Shown here one piece after another: positions 1 to 5,937 of a DNA stretch of 9,818 nucleotides. The stretch spans positions 1 to 9,818 of the forward strand of contig JAGUVE010000072.1 in NCBI GenBank assembly GCA_020063075.1. Reading direction: 5' to 3'. The translations under genes were made by a program, and so were the position numbers. Source of the DNA: Parcubacteria group bacterium (GTDB lineage: Bacteria > Patescibacteriota > Minisyncoccia > Minisyncoccales > JAGUVE01). Position 1 is the first letter of the stretch, and every line of letters starts with the position of its first letter. Below the pieces are notes generated by a model. That model worked only from the letters and a program-made list of their open reading frames with translations, was not told the origin of the DNA and searched no databases.

Positions 1-74
1 GGTCTAAATTTAATATTTGAAAAAGAAATAAAAAATTTTCCGGTAAAGAAAGAGTTATTCATACTAGAGAAAAC
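1..74 (+). other. A/T-rich spacer upstream of tRNA-Ile, probable 16S-23S ITS start
   Basis: This stretch is strongly A/T-rich and has no open reading frame, no convincing promoter and no RNA fold that I can see. A TTTGAAAA string at 16-23 resembles the core of the boxA-like element in front of 23S, but it is too short to call. Since tRNA-Ile and tRNA-Ala follow immediately and lead to a 23S gene, the simplest reading is the first part of the 16S-23S internal spacer, with 16S rRNA just outside the window. That placement is inference. Confidence 0.45.
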
Positions 75-146
75 GGGCGCGTAGTTCAGCGGTAGAACGC
101 TTCTCTGATAAAGAAGAGGTGGAAGGTCCGACTCCTTCCGCGCCCA
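75..146 (+). tRNA. tRNA-Ile, anticodon GAT
   Basis: A complete cloverleaf can be drawn by hand. The acceptor stem GGGCGCG (75-81) pairs perfectly with CGCGCCC (139-145), with discriminator A146. The D stem is GTTC/GAAC. The anticodon stem CTTCT/AGAAG closes the loop CTGATAA with anticodon GAT. The T stem GAAGG (122-126) pairs with CCTTC (134-138). The T loop reads TCCGACT, so position 55 is C where nearly all elongator tRNAs have U (pseudouridine 55). This is a real oddity or a sequence error. No CCA is encoded, so a CCA-adding enzyme is required. Together with tRNA-Ala it is the classic pair of the bacterial 16S-23S spacer. Confidence 0.96.
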
Positions 147-147
147 C

Positions 148-178
148 AAGTCGTGCCTCATTGCATTCGGAACGGCTT
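148..178 (+). other. Hairpin filling the tRNA-Ile/tRNA-Ala spacer
   Basis: AAGTCGT (148-154) pairs with ACGGCTT (172-178) with one wobble, and CC (156-157) pairs with GG (169-170) inside it. The stem-loop occupies the whole spacer: it starts two bases after the tRNA-Ile discriminator and ends at the base before tRNA-Ala. It probably helps RNase processing of the tandem precursor. Its loop contains CCTCATTGCA (156-165), a perfect complement of tRNA-Ala bases 211-220. Confidence 0.5.
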
Positions 179-250
179 GGGCCTGTAGTTTAGTGGTAGA
201 ACGCCTCATTTGCAATGAGGAGATCGTGGGTTCGATTCCCACCGGGTCCA
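179..250 (+). tRNA. tRNA-Ala, anticodon TGC
   Basis: The acceptor stem GGGCCTG (179-185) pairs with CGGGTCC (243-249), with discriminator A250. The third pair is G181-U247, the G3:U70 wobble that alanyl-tRNA synthetase recognises as its main identity element, which confirms the alanine assignment. The anticodon stem CCTCA (204-208)/TGAGG (216-220) closes the loop TTTGCAA with anticodon TGC at 211-213. The T arm is GTGGG-TTCGATT-CCCAC. CCA is not encoded. This is the last stable RNA before the protein gene that interrupts the rRNA locus. Confidence 0.97.
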
Positions 251-283
251 AAAAGTTTATGGGTGGCGCAGATTTTGATATAT

Positions 284-312
284 TTGACATGCTTTGTTAT
301 AATATTTATAAT
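284..312 (+). promoter_or_regulatory. Consensus sigma-70-type promoter for the membrane-protein gene
   Basis: A perfect -35 TTGACA (284-289) is followed after exactly 17 bases by a perfect -10 TATAAT (307-312). Transcription should begin near 319-320, about 75 nt before the ATG at 395. A second TATAAT at 298-303 lies only 8 bases after the -35 and is not usable with it. The promoter lies after tRNA-Ala, so the membrane-protein gene can be transcribed independently of rRNA read-through. Confidence 0.8.
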
Positions 313-334
313 ATAATAATATTCTAAAGGTCGA

Positions 335-365
335 CCCCAGTAGCAGAGCGAAGCTCACTACGGGG
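335..365 (+). repeat. REP-like hairpin with CCCC(A)GTAG ... CTACGGGG arms
   Basis: CCCC (335-338) and GTAG (340-343) pair with CTAC (358-361) and GGGG (362-365) around a bulged A339. GAGC (346-349) and GCTC (353-356) close an inner stem with a GAA loop. It lies in the 5' untranslated region of the next gene. The same CCCCGTAG/CTACGGGG words recur three times in the lysS leader (9003-9010, 9048-9055, 9134-9141), so this looks like a dispersed palindromic element rather than a one-off structure. There is no U tract, so it is not an obvious terminator. Confidence 0.6.
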
Positions 366-394
366 CAAGAAAATTAAAATTTATTAAAAATTTT

Positions 395-1075
395 ATGATT
401 CAAGATTGGACTACCATAACCATCCAAGCCCTTCAAGACGCCTGGCAGTCATTTTTGATTTTCGTTCCCAAACTGTTAGGGGCGCTCATTATTTTTGTTA
501 TCGGCTGGTTCATTGCGATTGGCATAGGGCGACTCGTTGCTGAAATTTTAGTTCGGCTAAAATTCAACCAAATTTTTGAAAGGACCGGCTGGAAAGACGC
601 CTTGGAAAAAGCTGAATTAAAAGTTAATCCGGCAGAGTTTATCGGGGCTATTTTTAAATGGATTTTGGTTATCGTATTTTTATCAGCGGCGGTTGACGTT
701 TTGGAACTTTCTCAATTTGCGGTTTTGCTGAATCGTTTGATTGGCTGGCTTCCGAACTTGATTGTTGCCGTTGCTATCTTTGTCGTTGCTATTATTGTGG
801 CTGATATTATAGAAAAGGTTGTCAGGGCAAGCGTCAAAAAAATCGGAGTGGATTACGTTGGATTTTTGGGGACGATTTCCCGCTGGGGAATTTATATCTT
901 TGCCGGTTTGACGATTTTGTCCCAATTGGGAGTTGCGTCAGCAATTACTAATGCCGTTGTTTTTGGTTTTGTCGGGATGCTCGCTTTGGCTTTGGGTTTG
1001 GCTTTCGGACTGGGAGGAAAAGACGCTGCGGCAAAAATAATTGAAGAATTGAAAGAGAAGATTTCCGAAAAGTAA
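395..1075 (+). CDS. Multi-helix membrane protein, conserved-TM-helix/MscS-related family
   Basis: This 226-residue protein is almost entirely hydrophobic. Likely membrane helices are at residues 19-47, 82-105, 118-140, 160-180 and 184-207, with charged loops between them. The last helix ends in a Gly/Ala-rich stretch with the motif GLAFGLGGKDAA (201-212), followed by a short charged tail. That Gly/Ala-rich packing helix resembles the pore-lining helix of MscS and is typical of the 'conserved TM helix' family near small mechanosensitive channels. There is no cytoplasmic beta or vestibule domain, so it is not a full MscS, and a channel role is inferred. The ATG at 395 has no Shine-Dalgarno sequence. 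The gene has its own consensus promoter. Its position between the spacer tRNAs and 23S is unusual, since that spacer normally holds no protein gene. Family moderately sure, function uncertain. Confidence 0.85.
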   Translation: MIQDWTTITIQALQDAWQSFLIFVPKLLGALIIFVIGWFIAIGIGRLVAEILVRLKFNQIFERTGWKDALEKAELKVNPAEFIGAIFKWILVIVFLSAAVDVLELSQFAVLLNRLIGWLPNLIVAVAIFVVAIIVADIIEKVVRASVKKIGVDYVGFLGTISRWGIYIFAGLTILSQLGVASAITNAVVFGFVGMLALALGLAFGLGGKDAAAKIIEELKEKISEK

Positions 1076-1139
1076 TTTAGCTAAGTAATTTTAATCGGAA
1101 TCCCTTCGTACTATTTTTGGTGTGGAAAGGATTTAACCC

Positions 1140-1167
1140 TTGACAAAGGTTTTGGGTTTGTTAAAAT
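1140..1167 (+). promoter_or_regulatory. Promoter for the pre-23S leader
   Basis: A perfect -35 TTGACA (1140-1145) is followed after 16 bases by TAAAAT (1162-1167), one mismatch from the consensus -10. Transcription should begin near 1174. It lies 65 bp after the membrane-protein stop codon and about 215 bp before mature 23S. It suggests that 23S and 5S are transcribed separately from 16S and the tRNAs, or in addition to them. I see no comparable promoter between here and 23S: the TATAAT at 1327-1332 lacks a -35 and lies inside a hairpin. Confidence 0.7.
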
Positions 1168-1177
1168 TAAAATAGAA

Positions 1178-1225
1178 ATGGATATGAGAAAAGAAGTGAA
1201 TATCTTAAACAAAGGAAGCGGTTGA
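1178..1225 (+). other. Possible 15-codon leader ORF
   Basis: An ATG at 1178 opens 15 codons (MDMRKEVNILNKGSG) ending in TGA at 1223-1225. The ATG is 10 nt after the -10 box, so any translation would be nearly leaderless. The last codons overlap the sequence GAAGCGGTT (1215-1223) that can pair with the terminator-like hairpin downstream. A short ORF can arise here by chance, and translation within an rRNA leader would be odd. It is recorded because the geometry resembles a leader peptide. Confidence 0.15.
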
Positions 1226-1251
1226 ATTCTGCCATTTTAGATTGTGGACAG

Positions 1252-1276
1252 AAACCGCTTCTGAGAAGCGGTTTTT
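1252..1276 (+). terminator. Terminator-like hairpin in the 23S leader
   Basis: AAACCGCTTC (1252-1261) pairs perfectly with GAAGCGGTTT (1265-1274) around a TGA loop, and the 3' arm runs into TTTTT (1272-1276). The U tract is short and is followed by GGTT, so termination may be partial. The upstream segment GAAGCGGTT (1215-1223) is complementary to AACCGCTTC (1253-1261), offering a competing nine-pair helix that would break the hairpin. It could end transcripts arriving from the membrane-protein gene, make a roughly 100-nt small RNA from the 1140 promoter, or attenuate 23S transcription. Confidence 0.5.
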
Positions 1277-1285
1277 GGTTGGAAA

Positions 1286-1302
1286 GCACTTTGAAAATTG
1301 AA
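1286..1302 (+). promoter_or_regulatory. boxA-like rRNA antitermination element
   Basis: GCACTTTGAAAATTGAA closely resembles the boxA sequence of rRNA leaders (for example the TGTTCTTTGAAAACT type of Firmicutes), which is bound by NusB-S10 to keep RNA polymerase processive through long untranslated rRNA. It lies just after the terminator-like hairpin and about 80 nt before mature 23S, as in many pre-23S leaders. The call rests on resemblance and position only. Confidence 0.5.
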
Positions 1303-1307
1303 TATGT

Positions 1308-1376
1308 GGAACGTACGAAATTACTTTATAATTTCTACGTTCCTACAACGTAAAAATCTTTGATTTTGTACGTTGT
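1308..1376 (+). repeat. Two adjacent near-perfect hairpins before 23S (AACGTA/TACGTT type)
   Basis: Hairpin A: GGAACGTA (1308-1315) pairs with TACGTTCC (1336-1343). After a bulged C1316, GAAATTA (1317-1323) pairs with TAATTTC (1329-1335). Hairpin B: ACAACGTA (1345-1352) and AAAATC (1353-1358) pair with GATTTT (1362-1367) and TACGTTGT (1369-1376), with one bulged G1368 and a TTT loop. Both share AACGTA/TACGTT arms. Hairpin A has a near twin inside 23S at 2658-2689. They end just before the 23S terminal helix and may be processing signals for a double-strand-specific RNase, or copies of a small palindromic element. Confidence 0.65.
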
Positions 1377-2657
1377 GGTTATTAATTGCTAGCTAAGGTA
1401 ATTTAAGGGCAGATGGAGAATGCCTTGGGATATTGAGGCGAGGAAGGACGTGGGGTGCCTGCGATAAGCTTCGGGGAGGTGGCTACCAACCTTTGATCCG
1501 GAGATTTCCGAATGGGGAAACCCAGCGCGACTTAACATCGCGCTACCGCGCTGCTTCGCAGCGCGGGGCGAACCCGCTGAAGTGAAACATCTCAGTAAGC
1601 GGAGGAAAAGAGAAAAATTTTTATTCCCCCAGTAGCGGCGAGCGAAGAGGGAAAAGTCGAGAGTTTAGTTGATTAGTTTTTCTAGTTAACTAAGCAGTTG
1701 CAAGTCGAATGCGTTCCAGAGCAATCTGGACAGAGCGCAAAAAATTGTGATTTGATTAGCCAAAGGATCCTGGAAAGGACCGCCATAGATGGTAATAGCC
1801 CAGTAGGCGAAAATCATCACATGCTCTGAGCATTTGAACTTTAGTACCTCGGGAAATGAAAACCCCGTGGGAAGCCGGCTGAACTACTCAGCCAAGACTA
1901 AATACTACGATATCACCGATAGTGCACCAGTACCGTGAGGGAAAGGTGAAAAGCAGGGCGGTGAGCCCGGTGAAATAGAACCTGAAACCATTTTGCCCAC
2001 AAACAATAGGAACCCAATGAGATATGAAAATTATCTCACTGGGCGACTGTGTACATATTGGAGATCGAACCAACGAGTTCAGGCACTTTCTTTGTCTAAG
2101 CGGTTCTGCCGCGCAGGCGCAGCGAAAGCGAGCGTGAAAAGCGCATTTTTAGAAAGTGTTTGAGACCCGAAGCCAAGCGAGCTTGCCATGGCCAGGGTGA
2201 GTCCTGCAGAAATGCGGGAGGAGGCCCGAACCCGTGAGCCGTGCAATACTCTGGGATGAGCTGTGGTAAGTAGTGAAAAGCTAATCGAGCTTGGTAATAG
2301 CTGGTTCTCCCCGAAATAGCTTTAGGGCTAGCCCCGCCATAATTTTTCTGGAGGTAGAGCACTGGAAAGAATGTCGTGGAGAAATCCAGATATCCTTACC
2401 AAACTCCGAATGCCGGAAAAAATTGAGCGGGAGTTAGAACTTGGGCGCTAAGGTCCAGGCTCGAAAGGGAAAGAGCCCTTTTATCTTCATCTAAGGTTCC
2501 TAAATTTGAGCTAAGTGTGCTTAAGGAGGTGGGATTCCATTGATAGTTAGGAGGTTAGCTTAGAAGCAGCTATCCTTTAAAAAGTGCGTAACAGCTTACT
2601 AACTAAGGGGTCCTGCGCCGAAGATTCATGGAACTAAGCTCAATACCGAAGATAAGA

Positions 2658-2689
2658 GAACGTACAATTTGCTTTGCAAATTTACGTTC
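2658..2689 (+). repeat. Hairpin inside 23S matching the leader hairpins
   Basis: GAACGTA (2658-2664), a bulged C2665 and AATTTGC (2666-2672) pair with GCAAATT (2676-2682) and TACGTTC (2683-2689) around a TTT loop. It replaces the shorter variable hairpin of E. coli 23S just before GGGTAGGGGAGCG. Its outer stem, the bulged C and the 7-bp inner stem match hairpin A at 1308-1343, although the inner-stem sequences differ. Confidence 0.6.
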
Positions 2690-3147
2690 GGTAGGGGAGC
2701 GTCGAGCATTCTGCGAAGGCAAGCCGTGAGGATTGCTGGAGAGTGCTCGAGTGAGAATGTTGGTATGAGTAACCGCAATGCCGATGAAATATCGGCACAC
2801 CGAAAGCCCGAGGTTTCCTTGGCAATGGTAATCAGCCAAGGGTTAGGCGATCCTAAGACGTAGCCGAAAGGCAAAGTCGATGGACAGAGGGTTAATATTC
2901 CCTCCCTCCCGTTAGATAAACTTCAAATGACGCAATCAAAGTTTTTGGGAAGGTTATTGGATTCCGAGGCAGAGTAATCTGCCGCCCCAAAGATTAGATT
3001 GCCCAGAAAAGTTTGAAATATACTATCTAATGGGATTCGTACCGCAAACCGACACAGGTGGGCCGGTGTAAAAGCACCAAGGTGAACGGGTGAAACCTCG
3101 TTAAGGAACTCGGCAAAAAAGTACCCGTAAGTTCGCGATATGGGTTT

Positions 3148-3246
3148 CCCCCACCACTTTATGTGGATTTCTAAATCACATACAAAGTTTATATTTGCAT
3201 TGACTTTGTAAAATTAGTTTTGGAAGTCCCTATAAAGTGGTGGGGG
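3148..3246 (+). other. 23S expansion segment in the helix 68 region
   Basis: CCCCCACCACTTTAT (3148-3162) pairs perfectly with ATAAAGTGGTGGGGG (3232-3246). The roughly 69 nt inside is A/T-rich and contains a further hairpin, TACAAAGT (3181-3188)/ACTTTGTA (3203-3210). In E. coli the corresponding helix 68 region is far shorter. No P1/P10, R or S signals are visible, so I read this as an elongated, branched rRNA helix and not an intron. Whether it is kept or cut out of the mature rRNA, as some bacterial intervening sequences are, cannot be told from sequence. Confidence 0.55.
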
Positions 3247-4001
3247 GCGCAGCTAAAGTACCTCTGGCGACTGTTTACCAAAAACACAGGTCCCTGCTTA
3301 ATTAGTAATAAGATGTATAGGGGCCGAGGCCTGACCAGTACTGGTATGTCAAACCTGCCGGTTTCCGCCGCAAGGCGGTGGCTGAGCGGGCTAAGCTCCA
3401 GTGAACGTCCGCCGTAACTATAACGGTGTTAAAGTAGCGTAACCCCTTGTCAGGTAAGTTCTGACCCGCATGAAAGGCTTAACGACTTGAGGACTGTCTC
3501 AACGAGGAGCCCGGTGAAAATACAATTAGCGTGAAGACGCGCTATACCTGCGGCTAGACGAAAAGACCCCGGGAGCTTTACTGTAGGGTAGCATTGAATT
3601 TTGGATTTTGATGCGTAGCGTAGCGGGGAGGCGATGATTTCCGACTTTCGGGTCGGGAGGAGCCGCCAATGAAACACCCGCCTTTAAAATTCTTAATTCT
3701 AACCTCCGCCCTTGAGGGCGGGGCAACAGTGCTACTTGGTCAGTTTAAGTGGGGCACTTGCCTCCCAAAAAGTAATGGAGGCGTTTAAAGGTCGGCTACT
3801 TCCGGATGGAAATCGGAAGGGTTGGGTAAAGCCAAAAGCCGGCTTGACTGCAAGAGGGATATCTCGCGCAGAGAGGAAACTCGAACTTAGTGAACCGACG
3901 GGTTTTCGTAGAAAACCCGGAGATCATCAGACAAAAGTTACCCCGGGGATAACAGGCTGGTAGGGCCCGCGAGTCCATATCAACGGCCCTGTTCGGCACC
4001 T

Positions 4002-4949
4002 TATGTAGAAACATCGGGGTGCTATGATAGTAATATCATATCCCGCATAAAGCTGGACGAAAAACTGACTTATAACGGTGGACCCTTAACGTTTATTATA
4101 TGTTATAATATTGTAAGAAATAGCAGCGTTATTTACATTCTTAGAGGAATTTTGAATTTATCTTATAAGAAAAGTGTAAACAACGCTATGAATTCTTACA
4201 TTATATAATAAGCGAAGGCAATACCGTGGGAAGTTTAACTCAGTTTCAAAAATCAATAATTGTAGGATCTATTTTAGGTGATGGATATTTGCGAATAATT
4301 CCAAAAAGGAATAATGCTTTCCTTGAGATTAATCATTCCTTTAACCAGAAAGATTATGTTGACTGGAAATACAAAGCACTAAAAGATATTTGCAAATCTT
4401 CTCCTAAATTAAGAAAAGGTAACGGGAAAAGGCTGGCTTATCGTTTTTATACAAAACAGCGCGAAGAAATCACAAAATTATGTAATTGTTTTTATAAAAA
4501 TGGTAAAAAGGTTATTCCCCAAAATTTAGTTATAGATCCTATAATGTTGGCAATTTGGTATATGGATGACGGAAGTAAGTGTAGTAATTCTGATTTTTAT
4601 CTGAATACTCAACAGTTTGACTTTGATTCTCAAAAAAATCTTATATTTGCTTTAGAAAGAATAGGGTTAAAAGCCAAAATCAATAAGGATAAGAGTTATT
4701 TCCGTTTAAGATTTTTGAAATCGTCTATCACCAGATTGAAAAAGACTATTGAAGAAATTATAATTCCTTCGATGAAATACAAAATTGAGTTATAACCCCG
4801 TAGAGACTTTCGAAAAACATAACGTTTTATGTGCTCGAAGATAGAAGTTAAAAATTCTTCTATAATACGTCAGCCCTTAAATCTATCGCATTTCGCGATT
4901 ATGATTTGGTGAAGATATAGTCCAAGCTATTAGAAATAATAGAAAATTG
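4002..4949 (+). mobile_element. Group I intron 1 in 23S after E. coli U2500, with homing endonuclease ORF
   Basis: The upstream exon ends GGCACCU (3995-4001). It pairs fully with GGGTGCT (4017-4023) in the intron's internal guide, with the group I U-G wobble at the splice site. The downstream exon begins CGATG (4950-4954) and pairs with CATCG (4012-4016), giving P10. The intron ends in the terminal G (4949). Core elements are a P/Q region (about 4062-4085 and 4212-4225), R as CCCGTAGAGACT (4798-4809) and S as GAAGATATAGTCC (4911-4923). A P9-like hairpin CTATTA-GAAA-TAATAG follows. A large peripheral stem, TTATTATAT (4093-4101) with ATATAATAA (4203-4211), carries further paired segments. Counting from A2451 (3952) places the insertion exactly after position 2500. 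The endonuclease ORF fills the P6 region. Confidence 0.93.
4226..4795 (+). CDS. LAGLIDADG homing endonuclease within intron 1
   Basis: This 189-residue basic protein has two LAGLIDADG-type helices: IIVGSILGDGYL (residues 11-22, acidic D19) and LAIWYMDDGSK (108-118, acidic D114/D115). Two motifs in one chain imply a monomeric endonuclease with pseudo-twofold symmetry. The motif style fits the LAGLIDADG DNA endonuclease branch typical of organellar and bacterial rRNA introns. It should cut an intronless 23S gene near the 2500 site and promote intron copying, and it may also act as a maturase. The start is GTG (4226) with an AAGG 8 nt upstream, and no in-frame ATG lies nearby. The GTG lies directly after intron core sequence and the TAA (4793-4795) ends three bases before the R element, so the ORF is packed tightly between core segments. 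The reading frame is intact. Confidence 0.93.
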   Translation: MGSLTQFQKSIIVGSILGDGYLRIIPKRNNAFLEINHSFNQKDYVDWKYKALKDICKSSPKLRKGNGKRLAYRFYTKQREEITKLCNCFYKNGKKVIPQNLVIDPIMLAIWYMDDGSKCSNSDFYLNTQQFDFDSQKNLIFALERIGLKAKINKDKSYFRLRFLKSSITRLKKTIEEIIIPSMKYKIEL

Positions 4950-4979
4950 CGATGTCGGCTCGTCACATCCTGGGGCTGT

Positions 4980-5016
<37 letters not shown>

Positions 5017-5042
5017 TGACACGTGAGTTGGGTTCAAACCGT

Positions 5043-5319
5043 CAATACAGAACCCTTGACAGCGAGACACACGGCGGCTTTCACGAGAGATCGTGATCGA
5101 AAAAACCGACTAATATCGGTGAAGTCCATTAATTTTTAACTTGTAATTTAGTGGATAATACCGAGGCAATCCATTTTTAATGGAAGCCGTAGAGACTTTT
5201 CGCTGTAAAGCGAAAGACGAAAGCTAAAAATTTTCGTAATATGCCGGTCTCCAATATCTTTTGCGAAAGGTGTTGGATGGTGATATAGTCCATACTTGTA
5301 GTAATACAAGATAGATATG
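5043..5319 (+). mobile_element. Group I intron 2 in 23S after E. coli U2593, no ORF
   Basis: The upstream exon ends CCGU (5039-5042) and pairs with GCGG in the internal guide with a terminal U-G wobble. The adjacent CACG pairs with the downstream exon start CGTG (5320-5323), giving P10 immediately upstream of P1, as in intron 1. The last intron base is G5319. R is GCCGTAGAGACT (5186-5197) and S is GGTGATATAGTCC (about 5279-5291), followed by a CTTGT/ACAAG P9-type hairpin. The segment CCGACTAATATCGGTG matches CTGACTTATAACGGTG of intron 1, and the segments after R also match, so the introns are relatives. In place of an ORF it has CCATT-TTT-AATGG between Q and R. U2593 is the site of the Chlamydomonas chloroplast LSU intron that encodes I-CreI. 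Confidence 0.9.
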
Positions 5320-5657
5320 CGTGAGACAGGTTGGTCTCTATCTACCGCAGGCGGTTGAGTCTTGAGGGATGTTGTCCGTAGTACGAGAGGACCCGGATGA
5401 ATTGACCTCTGGTCTGCCAGCTGTTCCACCAGGAGCATTGCTGGGTAGCTATGTCAAGTTTGGATAAGAGCTGAAAGCATCTAAGCTCGAAGCCAATCCC
5501 GAGATTAGGACTCATAGCTCGGTCGAAGATTACGACCTTGATAGGGCACAGGTGTAAGTCCGGCAACGGATTGAGCCGAGTGCTACTAATAGAGCATAAA
5601 CCTTAGCTTGCAATTAATGACCATTAATTTTGTTTAGAAATTTGAAAAATTTCCAGT

Positions 5658-5718
5658 TATAGGAAACCCTTGGTTTCCTATATGCTTAACTTTTTCGACA
5701 CCTGTCGGAAAAGTTAAG
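5658..5718 (+). other. Two perfect hairpins in the 23S-5S spacer
   Basis: TATAGGAAACC (5658-5668) pairs perfectly with GGTTTCCTATA (5672-5682) around CTT. CTTAACTTTTTCGACA (5685-5700) pairs over 16 positions, one a wobble, with TGTCGGAAAAGTTAAG (5703-5718), leaving essentially no loop beyond CC. They lie between the 23S terminal helix and 5S and are likely maturation signals. Neither has a U tract, so they should not terminate transcription. Confidence 0.6.
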
Positions 5719-5744
5719 TGAAAATTTATTTTATTTGCATTGTG

Positions 5745-5867
5745 GGTACCGTAAGGGGCCTATGCCGGGAGTGCTCCACCTGTTCCCATTTCGAACACAG
5801 CAGTGAAATCTCCCAAGGCCGATGATAGTGGTTTTTCCGCGAAAGTAGGTAGGTCCCTTACGGTGCC
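5745..5867 (+). rRNA. 5S rRNA
   Basis: The sequence shows the 5S consensus: a CGGGAGTGCTCCACCTG region, then CCCATTTCGAACACAG with loop C, AGTGAAATCTCCC, and a GATGATAGTGG helix region. Helix I is unusually long: GGTACCGTAAGGG (5745-5757) pairs with CCCTTACGGTGCC (5855-5867), 13 pairs including one wobble. The mature molecule may therefore be a few bases shorter at each end. It is the last rRNA of the locus, and a strong terminator follows. Confidence 0.95.
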
Positions 5868-5880
5868 TATAATTTTTTTC

Positions 5881-5919
5881 CCCGTTAGAAAGAATGGCTT
5901 TCTAACGGGTTTTATTTTT
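5881..5919 (+). terminator. Intrinsic terminator of the rRNA locus
   Basis: CCCGTTAGAAAG (5881-5892) pairs perfectly with CTTTCTAACGGG (5898-5909) around AATGG, followed by TTTTATTTTT (5910-5919). It is 14 nt past 5S and separates rRNA transcription from mreC. Confidence 0.92.
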
Positions 5920-5921
5920 GC

Positions 5922-5927
5922 TAAAAT
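5922..5927 (+). promoter_or_regulatory. Probable -10 box for the mreC cluster
   Basis: TAAAAT lies 10 nt before the mreC ATG, matching the -10 boxes used at 1162-1167 and 8987-8992. The -35 position falls in the terminator stem and reads TTTCTA, a weak match. If used, transcription starts only about 4 nt before the ATG, giving an almost leaderless mRNA. Confidence 0.4.
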
Positions 5928-5937
5928 ACAATAACTT

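Noticed and set aside
1327..1332. TATAAT just before 23S as a promoter
   Set aside because: There is no -35 at usable spacing, and the sequence is part of the inner stem and loop of hairpin A.
3148..3246. A third intron in 23S
   Set aside because: No internal guide pairing to the exons and no R or S core elements are visible. A continuous outer stem explains it as an rRNA helix expansion.
2096..3963. Several open frames on both strands inside 23S (for example 2669-2863 plus, 3220-3417 plus, 3712-3963 plus, 2096-2362 minus)
   Set aside because: They lie wholly in conserved 23S sequence, have no recognisable protein features, and come from the high G/C content and few stop codons of rRNA.
4796..4803. 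CCCCGTAG at the end of the endonuclease ORF as another copy of the palindromic element
   Set aside because: It is part of the group I intron R element, and intron 2 has CCGTAGAGAC in the same role. There is no partner arm nearby.
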